Assembly (NCBI RefSeq): GCF_014650575.1
Contig: NZ_BMVF01000011.1
Location: 124,001-188,000 of the forward strand
Reading direction: 5' to 3'
DNA from: Streptomyces naganishii JCM 4654
Lineage (GTDB): Bacteria; Actinomycetota; Actinomycetes; Streptomycetales; Streptomycetaceae
DNA length: 64,000 bases
Shown here: positions 17,401 through 25,238 of the stretch, in pieces
Numbering within the stretch: position 1 is the first letter of the stretch
Layout of the letters: every line of letters begins with the position of its first letter
The notes under the pieces: generated by a model
What the model was told of the DNA's origin: nothing
Database searches by the model: none
The model's input: only the letters and a program-made list of their open reading frames with translations
Made by a program: the position numbers and the translations under genes

Positions 17401-18377
17401 CCGACTTCCTCGCCCGGCTCGTCGTCGCCGCCTTCGCCGAGATGGACGACCGGGTGTGGGTGCGCGGAGGCACCGTCCTCGACCCCGCGCCCGAACTGTC
17501 CGCGATCAAGGAGCACGACGCGCTGCGCAGCCAGCCGCTGCCCGCCGAGTCCGACTGGGACACCGCACGGCAGCGCTTCGAGACGATCTTCGGGGCGAAG
17601 CCGCCCGCGTTGCGGCGCGGCCGGATGGTCAACCAGTTCGCCCGCCAGATCATCGAGGCCGCCCGCGCCCACCGCGACCACGCGGCCGACCTAGTGCACC
17701 AGTTGGAGAGCCACGCCTCCTTCCTCGGCCTCGACCAGACGGCCGACACCGGGCGGCTCGCCCTCGCCCGCCGCTCCCTGGAACTGCTGGACGCCCTCGT
17801 GGCGGAGGCCGGTAAGGGTGCGGCCGGGGCGAAGAAGACCGTGGAGGCCCTCGCCTCCTTCGACCTGGGCGAGACCAGCGCCGACCGGTACGGCACCTCC
17901 ATCAAGAAGGCCCGCGCCGTCGCGGAGGCAGTCGCTTCCGCCCCCTGGAGCACCCTGGAGCTCGCCGCCGGACTCGGCCCCGAGGGCGAGGCGCTGCTCG
18001 ACTCGCTGCGCAACGTGGCCCGCGACGACCAGCGCACCGCCGACCTGCGCGACGCGCTCACCCGTACCCAACGCGAGGTCGTCGCCCTCATCAAGCGCAC
18101 CCAGGCCGCCGCCACTCCGCCGCCCGCGCCCGTCACTCCCCAGCGCGCCTCCGCCAGTGACCTGTCCCTGGACACGCCGACCAGCGACCCGCGCATCCCC
18201 TACACCCAGCCGAAGGAGACGCCCTCCCCGGCCGGCGCCGGAGGTACGGCGCGGAAGTCCGGACACCGCAGCACGACCGTGTCCCGGGCCGCCGCCGACC
18301 TCCAGGCGGAACTGGCCGAACTGGCCGCGCGCCACCCGAACGCGACCATCGAGATCACCTGGCAGGTCATCGAATGA
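14490..18377 (+). CDS. pglY: PglY, BREX type 2 ATPase
   Basis: This 1,295-residue protein is preceded by AGGGAGAGCGAG. It has a Walker A motif GSFGSGKS at residues 75-82 and a Walker B-like LILFMDELILWL near 286, so it is a large P-loop ATPase of the PglY/BrxC type. Regions further on include helical segments around residues 800-850 and an Ala/Pro-rich stretch (1210-1260) before a short C-terminal domain. In BREX/Pgl this ATPase is essential for phage restriction and acts with PglZ. Its TGA overlaps the pglZ ATG (ATGA, 18374-18377), so the two are co-translated. It is separated from pglX by about 8.4 kb of unrelated genes. Confidence 0.93.
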   Translation: MAQPPLLRDVIDIKESISTSDFVLSLAEATTDEGAQHALKDYVVTERLLENFDEALDLIKSALDGHRSKAAYLHGSFGSGKSHFMAVLYALLSGNPAARARTEFDPVLTRHEWLTTDGKKFLLVPYHMLGAKALEQRVLGGYVHHVKKLHPDAPTPQVYRTDSLFADIRAMRANMGDEAVIRGLGTTGADEEEDEWGEGFAWTPQLLDTALSAEENHEAGVPLNLTNPSTPAELRAKLVNDAGTNLLPGFTRNAAEDEHGFISLDAGLSVIAEHAKSLGYDGLILFMDELILWLATLIHDQKFVAREASKITNFVEGGDARRAIPVVSFIARQRDLRELVGEEVSGAAESSIQDTLNLASGRFDKITLEDRNLPQIAHARLLKPKDEEAAKLVDAAFEQTKRVGPQVWDTLLGSEKGTTGADAESFRLTYPFSPAFMDTLVHISSALQRSRTGLKLMGQLLADHRDELRLGQLVPVGDLYPVIAEGGDKPFTDSLKVVFEAADKLYKTKLRPYLLSSYDITEDDVEQYRNRPESLTDPKRLGGCRMFTGDNRLVCTLLLSALAPSVPALSELTIRRLGALNHGSVLAPIPGAEVGIIKNKVAEWAARFPEIKETGTDANPGVRLELSGVDVDSVIANAQVNDNPGNRVALARRLLSEELGVEHGQLSDQLLFTWRGTARTAEIVFGNVADEDELPDHDLMPQEEGRWRIAIDLPFDEGEWGPVEDVNRIQRLRERQQGERSRTVAWLPAHLSAQRFADFRRLVVIDKALADEHRFDTQYAGHLNADNRSRAKGLLETQREALLKQVKGAFKQAYGLAQKQAADVVPDFDDHLVALPDVDGLTLSFGQSLHDGIRHVAGRLLAHQYPAHPDLDPDAAGTAVKPADTKKVFTHVRAAAEARDGRVEVPAADRKLMQRIAGPLRLGQQKEAYFELSRFWADHFRQLARSQGVTGDLSLITLTDWTDKPDPRGLPDFLARLVVAAFAEMDDRVWVRGGTVLDPAPELSAIKEHDALRSQPLPAESDWDTARQRFETIFGAKPPALRRGRMVNQFARQIIEAARAHRDHAADLVHQLESHASFLGLDQTADTGRLALARRSLELLDALVAEAGKGAAGAKKTVEALASFDLGETSADRYGTSIKKARAVAEAVASAPWSTLELAAGLGPEGEALLDSLRNVARDDQRTADLRDALTRTQREVVALIKRTQAAATPPPAPVTPQRASASDLSLDTPTSDPRIPYTQPKETPSPAGAGGTARKSGHRSTTVSRAAADLQAELAELAARHPNATIEITWQVIE

Positions 18378-21301
18378 CGGACACCGCCACCGCCACCGCC
18401 GCACCGGGCGCGGTGCGGCTGAACACCGCGACCGTCACCCAGTACCTGTCCTCCCAGACGCATCTCGCCGCCTCCCTGACGGGGGAGGGGCAGGGGCGGC
18501 GCCGGGTCGTGCTGCTGCGGTCCGCGCCGCAGTGGGACGGCCCTGCCGAACCCGCCTGGGGCGAGGGCCTCACGGCGGGTGTCGCGGTGGCGCCGTCCCC
18601 GCTCGCCGTCCACCAACTCGTCCTCGACCACCTCGGTGGCCGTCGCCCCGGCCCCGCTGTCCTGGTCGTCCTCACCGACCGCGAGCAGAACGAACTCGAC
18701 CCGGCGATCCTCGCCCGCGTCCACAAGCTGCGCATCGACACGGTCGACAGCTGGGACGTCGTACGCGAGGCGTTCGGCGCGCGGCAGATCGACCCCCGCC
18801 TCAAGGACGTCAACTGGGCCGCCGAGGCACTGCTCGACGCCACCCCGCCCGGCGGCTGGTCGGCCGTGCCCGGCGGCTGGCTGTCCCGGCAGTACGCCCT
18901 CACCTCGCTCGCCCAGCGCCGTCTGCGCCTGGGCCGTTACGACACCGAGGGCGGCACGCGCCGCCCCGGCGACGACCGGCTCGACGCCCAGGCCCTGCTG
19001 CACTGGTCGACCCGGCCCGGCGCCCCCGAACGGCTCCTCGCCCTGCGCGGCCCGGAACGCGCCGGACTGGCCGCCTTCCTCGGAGAGGAGGACCAGGCGG
19101 GCCTCGCCGGACGTGCCCTGCTCGCCCTCGTCGACGCCGAACGCGGCGCGGACGCCGCGGCGTTCGGCCTGGTCTGCGCGGCGCTGTGGCAGCACGGCGA
19201 GGCCGCCCCCGAGACCTACCGAGCCCGCGGCCGCGCCGAACGCTACTTCGGCGACCAGCCCCCGGCGACCGGTGACCAACTCGACGCCCTGGTGACCGTC
19301 TTCGGCCGGGCCGCCGAGGAGTACATGACCACGCTGCTGGCAACCGGACACCGCACCGGCGGTACCGACGCCGAGCAGGCCCGCGAGGCACGCCGTACCA
19401 CCGGCATCGTGCTCGACCGGGCGTCCGCGCTGGCCCGCCAGTTCGGCGCGGAGGAGGCCGTGGCGGCGAGCCCCGTCCTGCGCGGCGGACTCGAGGCCCG
19501 GTTCACCGCTGTCGGCCGAGCCCTGGCGGCGGGTGACACGGCCGAGGTGACGGATGCCGTCCAGCGACTGGAGGACCACCGGCTGGCCGCCGAGCCGGAC
19601 GAGTCCGCCCGCATCGAACGCGCCCGCATGGGGCAGCGCCTCGCCCGCTGGCTGACCGCCGATCCGCCCGCCGACGCCCCCACCGTCGCCGACGCCATAC
19701 AGCGGCACGTCGCCGAGACCGGCTGGGTGGACCTCGCCCTGGAGCACATCGAGGCGGGCGGCGACCCCGACCCCGTTCTCAAGGCCGCCTACGACACTCT
19801 CGGCACCCGCGTCAGGGACCGGCGCCGGCAGATCGACGCGTCCTTCGCGCGCTCCCTGGCCGCTTGGACGGAGGCCGGCACCCAGCCCGGCTCCATGCTC
19901 ACCGTCGAGACCTTCCTCGACCACGTGGTCGGCCCGGTCGTGCGGCGCGGCGAGGAACGCCGGGTGCTGCTGCTCGTCCTCGACGGCATGAGCGCCGCCA
20001 TCGCCAACGAACTCGGCGAGGAACTGCGCCGTTCCTGGGCCGAGTTCGACCCGCTGCCCGAGGGCGACACCCCGCACCGGCGGGCGATGGCCGCCGCCCT
20101 GCCCACCGTGACGGCCGTGTCCCGCACTTCCCTCTTCGCGGGCACTCTGATGAAGGGCACCCAGGCCGACGAGAAGCGGCTCTTCCCCGCACTGAAACTG
20201 TGGGGCGGGGCCCCGGCCGCCGTGTTCCACAAGGACGACCTGCGCACCGAGACCGCGGGCGACACCTTCGGCCCGGCGCTCACGGAGGCGCTGGCCGACG
20301 GCAGGACCCACGTCGCCGTCGTCCTCAACGCCATCGACGACCGGCTCGCCAAGGAACAGAAACTCGGCGACGGCGCCTGGCGGATCGACGACGTGCCCGG
20401 CCTGCGCGACCTGCTGCGGGTGGCGGCCACCCAGGGCATGGCGGTCGTCCTCACCAGCGACCACGGCCACGTCGTCGACCGGCACGGCACGAAGGCCGAC
20501 ACCACCGTCGATCCCGCGTCCGCCCGCCACCGCCCGCCCGGCGACGGCCCGCCGGCCGAACGCGAGATCGCCCTGTCCGGACCGCGGGTGGTCTGGCCCG
20601 AGCCCGGCGCGTCCGTCGTCGCCCTCTGGGACGCCGACTCCCGCTACACCGCCCTCAAGGCCGGCTACCACGGCGGGGCCTCCCTCGCCGAGGTCACCAT
20701 CCCGGTGCTCGCCTTCCTGCCGTTCGGGGCGGAACCCCCCAAGGGGTGGCGGGAACTGGGCGACCAGCGTCCGCACTGGTGGGCCCCGGAGGAGACCGGA
20801 AGGACGCCGCAGCCGAGCGAGCCCACGGCCCGGCCCGCGGCCGGAACGGTTCCCGCTCCCAAGAAGCCGACCGGGAAGGCCAAGAAGGATCAGGCGGAAG
20901 TCGCCCGGACCCATGACACGCTCTTCGACGTCGCGCTGACCTCCGGGGGAGACGACGCCCTGCTCACCCCGGCCGTCGTCTCCCGGACCGAGACGCTGGT
21001 GACGGCGCTGCTCGACTCGGAGACGTACCAGGCCCAGCTCGGCGGCCTGGCCCGCAAGCCGCAGCAGGAACAGGTCCACAAGGCGCTCGCCGCCCTGCTG
21101 GACGCGGGCGGCACCCTGCCCGTGACCGCGCTCGCCCAGCGCGCCGGCATGCCCGTCACCCGGGGCGACGGCTTCGCCGCCGTCCTGCGGCAACTCCTCA
21201 ACTACGACGGCGTACAGGTCCTGGAGACCCTGCCGGACGGCCGCACCATGCGGCTCCACGAGGCACTGCTGCGCGAGCAGTTCGCTCTCGGAGCGAGCTG
21301 A
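18374..21301 (+). CDS. pglZ: PglZ, BREX type 2 alkaline phosphatase-fold protein
   Basis: The 975-residue protein has the PglZ domain in its middle. LLLVLDGMSAAIANEL (Asp537) resembles the first metal-ligand strand. TAVSRTSLFAGT supplies the Thr/Ser region, and TSDHGHVVD (Asp696, His697, His699) is the metal-binding motif of the alkaline phosphatase superfamily. The N-terminal 500 residues are helical and probably contact PglY. PglZ is the hallmark protein shared by all BREX types. A Lys/Pro-rich linker (about 820-845) precedes a helical C-terminal domain. A hairpin terminator follows the stop. Confidence 0.94.
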   Translation: MTDTATATAAPGAVRLNTATVTQYLSSQTHLAASLTGEGQGRRRVVLLRSAPQWDGPAEPAWGEGLTAGVAVAPSPLAVHQLVLDHLGGRRPGPAVLVVLTDREQNELDPAILARVHKLRIDTVDSWDVVREAFGARQIDPRLKDVNWAAEALLDATPPGGWSAVPGGWLSRQYALTSLAQRRLRLGRYDTEGGTRRPGDDRLDAQALLHWSTRPGAPERLLALRGPERAGLAAFLGEEDQAGLAGRALLALVDAERGADAAAFGLVCAALWQHGEAAPETYRARGRAERYFGDQPPATGDQLDALVTVFGRAAEEYMTTLLATGHRTGGTDAEQAREARRTTGIVLDRASALARQFGAEEAVAASPVLRGGLEARFTAVGRALAAGDTAEVTDAVQRLEDHRLAAEPDESARIERARMGQRLARWLTADPPADAPTVADAIQRHVAETGWVDLALEHIEAGGDPDPVLKAAYDTLGTRVRDRRRQIDASFARSLAAWTEAGTQPGSMLTVETFLDHVVGPVVRRGEERRVLLLVLDGMSAAIANELGEELRRSWAEFDPLPEGDTPHRRAMAAALPTVTAVSRTSLFAGTLMKGTQADEKRLFPALKLWGGAPAAVFHKDDLRTETAGDTFGPALTEALADGRTHVAVVLNAIDDRLAKEQKLGDGAWRIDDVPGLRDLLRVAATQGMAVVLTSDHGHVVDRHGTKADTTVDPASARHRPPGDGPPAEREIALSGPRVVWPEPGASVVALWDADSRYTALKAGYHGGASLAEVTIPVLAFLPFGAEPPKGWRELGDQRPHWWAPEETGRTPQPSEPTARPAAGTVPAPKKPTGKAKKDQAEVARTHDTLFDVALTSGGDDALLTPAVVSRTETLVTALLDSETYQAQLGGLARKPQQEQVHKALAALLDAGGTLPVTALAQRAGMPVTRGDGFAAVLRQLLNYDGVQVLETLPDGRTMRLHEALLREQFALGAS

Positions 21302-21312
21302 CGACACGGCTC

Positions 21313-21345
21313 GGGGTGCCTCGGATGCCGGTTCTGAGGCACCCC
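21313..21345. terminator. Bidirectional terminator between pglZ and the convergent CBS-HEPN-like gene
   Basis: GGGGTGCCTC (21313-21322) and GAGGCACCCC (21336-21345) form a perfect 10-bp stem with a 13-base loop. It lies exactly between two convergent stops. Confidence 0.75.
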
Positions 21346-21358
21346 AACTGTTCCTGCC

Positions 21359-22411
21359 TCAGGGCGCGAACTCGCGCAGCACCTTGGCGAAGGTCGTCAG
21401 CTCCTCGATCATCTCCGGCGGGAGCGGCTTCTCGTCGAAGTGGGCGATCCGGTTGCGGATGTCCTTCACCCGCTTCAAAAGGACGATGAACTGCTCCCGG
21501 GGCATGTTGGGCCACTGCAGGGCCGCCCAGTTACGGTCGGCCCCTTCGGCCAGGGACTGCTTCGTCTGGCTGCCGTCCAGGAGCCTCAGGTAGTCGCCGA
21601 ACATAAGGTCCGACACCTGGCCGGTGCGGTGCTCCGGTTTCTTGTTCGTCTGGACCGCCTTGATGGCCTCCGTGTCCAGTGCAGCGCCCAAGCAGCGGCG
21701 CAGCAGCGACTCGATCTCGCCCACGATGAAGAAGGGGCGTGCCGCGCCTTCGAACCGGTCCGTGACGTCCGCGGCGGTGACGATGCCCGAGAGGCAGCCG
21801 TCGTCGCCGCGGACGAGCAGGTAGCCGTGCTCGCGGACGACGGGGAGGGCGGCGAAGAACTCCTGGCGGGCGTCGAAGACGGGCAGTTCGTCCTTCTCCA
21901 TCGCGTTGTCCAGGGTGGCCGGCTTCCCAGCCCCGTACATCTTGGCCACGGACCCCCAGGTGACCACCCCATGGACCTGCGCCATGCCGGTGGTCACCGG
22001 GATCTGGGAGTAGCCCTTGGTGCGCATGAGGAAGGTCGTCTGGGACAGCGGAGTGCCGGGTCCCACGGACACCAGTCCGCGCCGCGCCGAGGGCAAGTCA
22101 CCGAGCAGCAGACGCTGCGGGAGGGCGTGCGAGGGCAGGGCCTCGTCCGCCTCGTCGGCCTCACCCTCCGGTTCGGGCGGCGTGCGCTGCGCTGGAACGG
22201 CCGCCAGCGGCACGACGTCGACGGTGCTGCGCAGACCGCAGACGGCGAAGTCCGGCAGCGTGGTCAGTCCGGCGTCCGTCAGGGCCCGCGAAATGCGGTG
22301 AACCGTTCGGTGGTCGCGGACCCTGACCCGGAACAGATCGAGGATCTCCTGCACGGACACGGTCCTGCCCTTGAGCGAGGCGACGTCCTGCTCGTGAGGC
22401 ATGGTCGTCAT
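21359..22411 (-). CDS. CBS-domain protein with C-terminal HEPN-like domain
   Basis: The 350-residue protein starts at an ATG that overlaps the DUF262 stop (ATGA). Residues 15-70 look like a small helical DNA- or protein-binding domain. Two CBS motifs follow at about 104-163 and 172-222 (the second ends GCLSGIVTAADVTDRF), which usually bind adenine nucleotides. The last 125 residues are helical and contain RNRIAH (Arg319 to His324), an R-x4-H motif, in a Swt1/HEPN-like context (VKDIRNRIAHFDEKPLPPEM). HEPN domains with this motif are often RNases in defence systems. A nucleotide-gated effector working with the DUF262 protein is my inference. Confidence 0.75.
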   Translation of the reverse strand: MTTMPHEQDVASLKGRTVSVQEILDLFRVRVRDHRTVHRISRALTDAGLTTLPDFAVCGLRSTVDVVPLAAVPAQRTPPEPEGEADEADEALPSHALPQRLLLGDLPSARRGLVSVGPGTPLSQTTFLMRTKGYSQIPVTTGMAQVHGVVTWGSVAKMYGAGKPATLDNAMEKDELPVFDARQEFFAALPVVREHGYLLVRGDDGCLSGIVTAADVTDRFEGAARPFFIVGEIESLLRRCLGAALDTEAIKAVQTNKKPEHRTGQVSDLMFGDYLRLLDGSQTKQSLAEGADRNWAALQWPNMPREQFIVLLKRVKDIRNRIAHFDEKPLPPEMIEELTTFAKVLREFAP

Positions 22412-24225
22412 CGGGCGTCGTCCTCCGGCAGGTCGCGGAGCATCGTCTTCTTGCCCATGGCGGAATGCACGAGGTCCTGCAACTGCTTGGTTCGGTCGTG
22501 GTAGAAGCGCTCGTAGTCGTTCTCCCGCAGGGCGTCCGGATCGATCAGGTGCGTGGTCAGGACGTCGTCGAACCATTCGGGACGCATGTCGGAGGCGGCG
22601 ATCATCGTGGCCAGGTAGGACGACGGCGCGCCCGTCATGTCCATCGCGGCCCGGTACGACAAGGGTGTCTTGTTCACGATCGAACTCGTGGGCAGCCCGT
22701 GGCTGTTGCCCCGCCGGAACCACGTCTTGGGGAAGATCTGCCGGATGTCCACCCCGTACTCGTCCAGCCGGCCGGGACTGAGCGGGGCGTCCGTGTGATG
22801 CCAGTCCACCGCGCCCTGCTTGATGAGCAGGGCGTAGATCCCCTTGTAGGCGGCGCTGTTGCGGGTGGTGAGGGTGTCGAGGCGGTCGGCGAAGAAGAAC
22901 GCCTCCGTGACCGTCTCGGGTGCCCTCTCGTCCTGCGCGATCCAGGGGACAAGCTGTTCGACGTCCTTGGTGAAGCGCGTCTCCGTCGAGCCGCCGTACA
23001 TCTCACCGAGGACCCCGCACCAGTACCACTGCTCGACCTTCTCCTCCGCCCCCAGTCCGCCCGTCGCCCTGTCGAGGATGGCGCGGACGGCCGCGAGCGG
23101 GACGAGCTGCGTCTTGTACGGCAGGTCGGCCGGGCGGACGATGCACTGCCGCTCCAGGAAGTCGCCCACCCAGGCGAAGGCGTCGGCGAGCTTGGGCGCC
23201 AGGCGCACGAAGTCGGCCAGCGGGAGGTCCAGCAGGTCGCGGCGCTTGCAGGACACCGTGGCCCCGAGGCCCTGCTGCTTCCGCTCCCAGGTGCGCACCA
23301 GCGCGATGGCCTGGAGGAAGTCGATGCTGCTCAGCCCGTTCTCGAGGCCGTTCTCCAGACGGCCGAAGACCGGGTACTTGCCCGCCAGCGCCTGCTTGAT
23401 CTCCCGCCACACCTCGGGAAGCTGGTAGTAGTCCCCGGTCCGTTCCACGTAGTCGCGGTCCCCGGCGTAGGTGGCGGTGAGCAGTTCGAAGACGTTCAGA
23501 GGCACACCGCCGGTGTTGACCCGCTCGAACACCGCGCAGACGGCGTCCATGGATGTAGAGGCGGCCAGCCGGATCATCGGCACCTGGAAGGCGCGGACCT
23601 GCTGGAGGACCGCCTCGTCGAACTGGCCCCACCGGTCCCAGTTCCGGTCCTCGTCAGCCTTGATGTACGCCCTCTTCCACTCGTTCACGCGCTGGGCGTC
23701 GAAGACGAGGTGGAGGGGGAAGAGGCCGGCCGCGCACTCGGCCTCCGTGGTGCTCAGATCCAGCAGCACGGTGCGGTTGAAGTCCGTCCGCAGCACCTTG
23801 TCCGCCGGGACGGACACGATGGCCTCGTCCCGGTCCGCGGACGGCCCGACGGCCTTCTCGATGTCGACGTAGTACCACCGCTGGATGGGCTTGCCCCGCG
23901 CGTCCGCCGTCTCCACCGGGGCGTCCAGCCACAGGGCCTGGAACAGGGAGGTGAGGCGCTGCTGCCCGTCCAGCAGCAGGAGGTCGGCCGCCGGATCCCC
24001 GTCCGGTTGTGCGCCGGTGAGCGTCCGGGAACGGAACCGGGTGGCGCCGCCGGTCTGCAGCGTCATCACGACACCGAGCGGGTAGTCCAGCGTGACCGTC
24101 GCGATGATCGCCCGGATCCGGTCGTCGTCCCACTTCCAGTTCCGCTGGAAGTCGGGCAGTTGTAAGGAACCCGAGGCGACGTCCGCCAGTACGTCCTTGA
24201 GCTTCACGTTGTCGAGGGCCGCCAT
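22408..24225 (-). CDS. DUF262-family protein (GmrS/BrxU-like, with degenerate HNH region)
   Basis: This 605-residue protein starts at ATG 24225, after GGAG. It carries the two hallmark DUF262 motifs: LPDFQR at 23-28 and DGQQRLTSLF from 86. DUF262 is a ParB-like nucleotidase fold found in GmrSD, SspE and BrxU defence proteins. The C-terminal third resembles the DUF1524/HNH half of such proteins (VDIRQIFPKTWFR from 492, then SIVNKTPL and APSSYL), but RQ stands where the family has HH. Nuclease activity may therefore be lost or altered. It is coupled to the CBS-HEPN-like gene and nested inside the BREX locus, on the opposite strand. Confidence 0.85.
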   Translation of the reverse strand: MAALDNVKLKDVLADVASGSLQLPDFQRNWKWDDDRIRAIIATVTLDYPLGVVMTLQTGGATRFRSRTLTGAQPDGDPAADLLLLDGQQRLTSLFQALWLDAPVETADARGKPIQRWYYVDIEKAVGPSADRDEAIVSVPADKVLRTDFNRTVLLDLSTTEAECAAGLFPLHLVFDAQRVNEWKRAYIKADEDRNWDRWGQFDEAVLQQVRAFQVPMIRLAASTSMDAVCAVFERVNTGGVPLNVFELLTATYAGDRDYVERTGDYYQLPEVWREIKQALAGKYPVFGRLENGLENGLSSIDFLQAIALVRTWERKQQGLGATVSCKRRDLLDLPLADFVRLAPKLADAFAWVGDFLERQCIVRPADLPYKTQLVPLAAVRAILDRATGGLGAEEKVEQWYWCGVLGEMYGGSTETRFTKDVEQLVPWIAQDERAPETVTEAFFFADRLDTLTTRNSAAYKGIYALLIKQGAVDWHHTDAPLSPGRLDEYGVDIRQIFPKTWFRRGNSHGLPTSSIVNKTPLSYRAAMDMTGAPSSYLATMIAASDMRPEWFDDVLTTHLIDPDALRENDYERFYHDRTKQLQDLVHSAMGKKTMLRDLPEDDAR

Positions 24226-24395
24226 CTGACTCCACTTCCCGCACTGTTTCCTGTACGGAGAGTGATTCCAGCAGCGCTCTGCTGTGGTGGTCAAGCGTGT
24301 TCGCCAAAGCAGCTGCCGGGATCAGGAACCACGTCCCGGTCCGGCGCCTGTGAGCGAGTCCGGCCCGGCCCTGCTGGCGCGACCGCCTGCCTTGG

Positions 24396-25121
24396 TTACC
24401 GGGTTTCCGTCGAGACCGGTTCGAGGAAGAAGAGGCACTGCTCCGCGTTGAACTCTCCCACCTTGGCGACGAAGCGGAACCTGTCACCCGCGCCGACGGT
24501 GGCGGGGGCATTCTTGCCGGTCAGTCCGAGGTCGGAGATGTTGACGTTCTCGTACTTGAAGGCCGGCCCGACCGTCGTGTTCCGTCCCTTGTCGCCAGGG
24601 CCCAGGAGGAGGTCGTAGCGGGTGTCGTAGCCACCGTGGGGCGCCATGTTCACGATGGAGCCGTCGAACGCGATGGTCTGGCCCTTGTGCCTGGTCGCGA
24701 AGTCCAGGTTCGCGTCGTCGCACGAGTCCGCCTTCAGAAGCTCTGCGAACTTTGGGTCGTTCTGGGATGTGGTCACCTTGAGAGCGGCTGACTTGGTAGC
24801 GGTCGGAGTCGGCGTGGCGGAAGGCTCCTTGCCCGCAGCGGCCGTCGACTTGTCCGCCCCGCCCTTCGCCCCGTCTCCGTCGCTGAGTGCGGAGGCAACG
24901 CCGATGACGGCGGCCAGGACCACGAGGACGGCGACGCCAGCGCCGATCAGGAGCCACGGCTGCGGCTTCTTCGGCCGACGGAAGTTGAGGGTGGAGCGGA
25001 GCTTGCCCTGCGCCCGCTCCACGAGCTCCCAGCCATCCTTCTGCATCTTCGAGATCACCAAGCCGTCGGTGCCGCGAAGTGTCTGCACGGTCTTGTACTC
25101 GTACTTGATCTCGTCGGCCAC
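24396..25121 (-). CDS. Membrane protein with DUF4177-like N-terminus and DUF4839-like exterior domain
   Basis: The 241-residue product starts at GTG 25121, with GGAG four bases upstream. The first 50 residues (YEYKTVQTLRGTDGLVI then GWELVERA) match the DUF4177 pattern. One membrane segment follows (WLLIGAGVAVLVVLAAVIGV, about residues 55-78), then a Thr/Pro/Ala linker. The extracytoplasmic domain (IAFDGSIVNMAPHGGYDTRY, then FFLEPVSTE) resembles DUF4839. Two Cys (SCDDA and EQCLF) may pair. It lies between DUF262 and brxD. A membrane sensor role is possible, but nothing proves a link to defence. Confidence 0.65.
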   Translation of the reverse strand: MADEIKYEYKTVQTLRGTDGLVISKMQKDGWELVERAQGKLRSTLNFRRPKKPQPWLLIGAGVAVLVVLAAVIGVASALSDGDGAKGGADKSTAAAGKEPSATPTPTATKSAALKVTTSQNDPKFAELLKADSCDDANLDFATRHKGQTIAFDGSIVNMAPHGGYDTRYDLLLGPGDKGRNTTVGPAFKYENVNISDLGLTGKNAPATVGAGDRFRFVAKVGEFNAEQCLFFLEPVSTETR

Positions 25122-25238
25122 GCGGCTCCGCCCCCTGAAGCGACTGCTCCTACCAACTGCCTCGCGCAGCATAGGGGACTGCGCATCGTGAACCTCGGCC
25201 GAGGCGCTGAGGGCCAAGAAGATGGGACACTGGTCCCC

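Noticed and set aside
13536..17681. Very long open frame on the minus strand (about 1,380 codons) opposite pglY
   Set aside because: Composition is Val/Gly/Leu/Arg-rich with no family motif, and it is antisense to the well-supported pglY. Long antisense frames are a common by-product of very high GC3.
18200..21307. Long minus-strand open frame opposite pglZ
   Set aside because: Same artefact: no start signal, no motifs, and complete overlap with a gene that has PglZ hallmarks.
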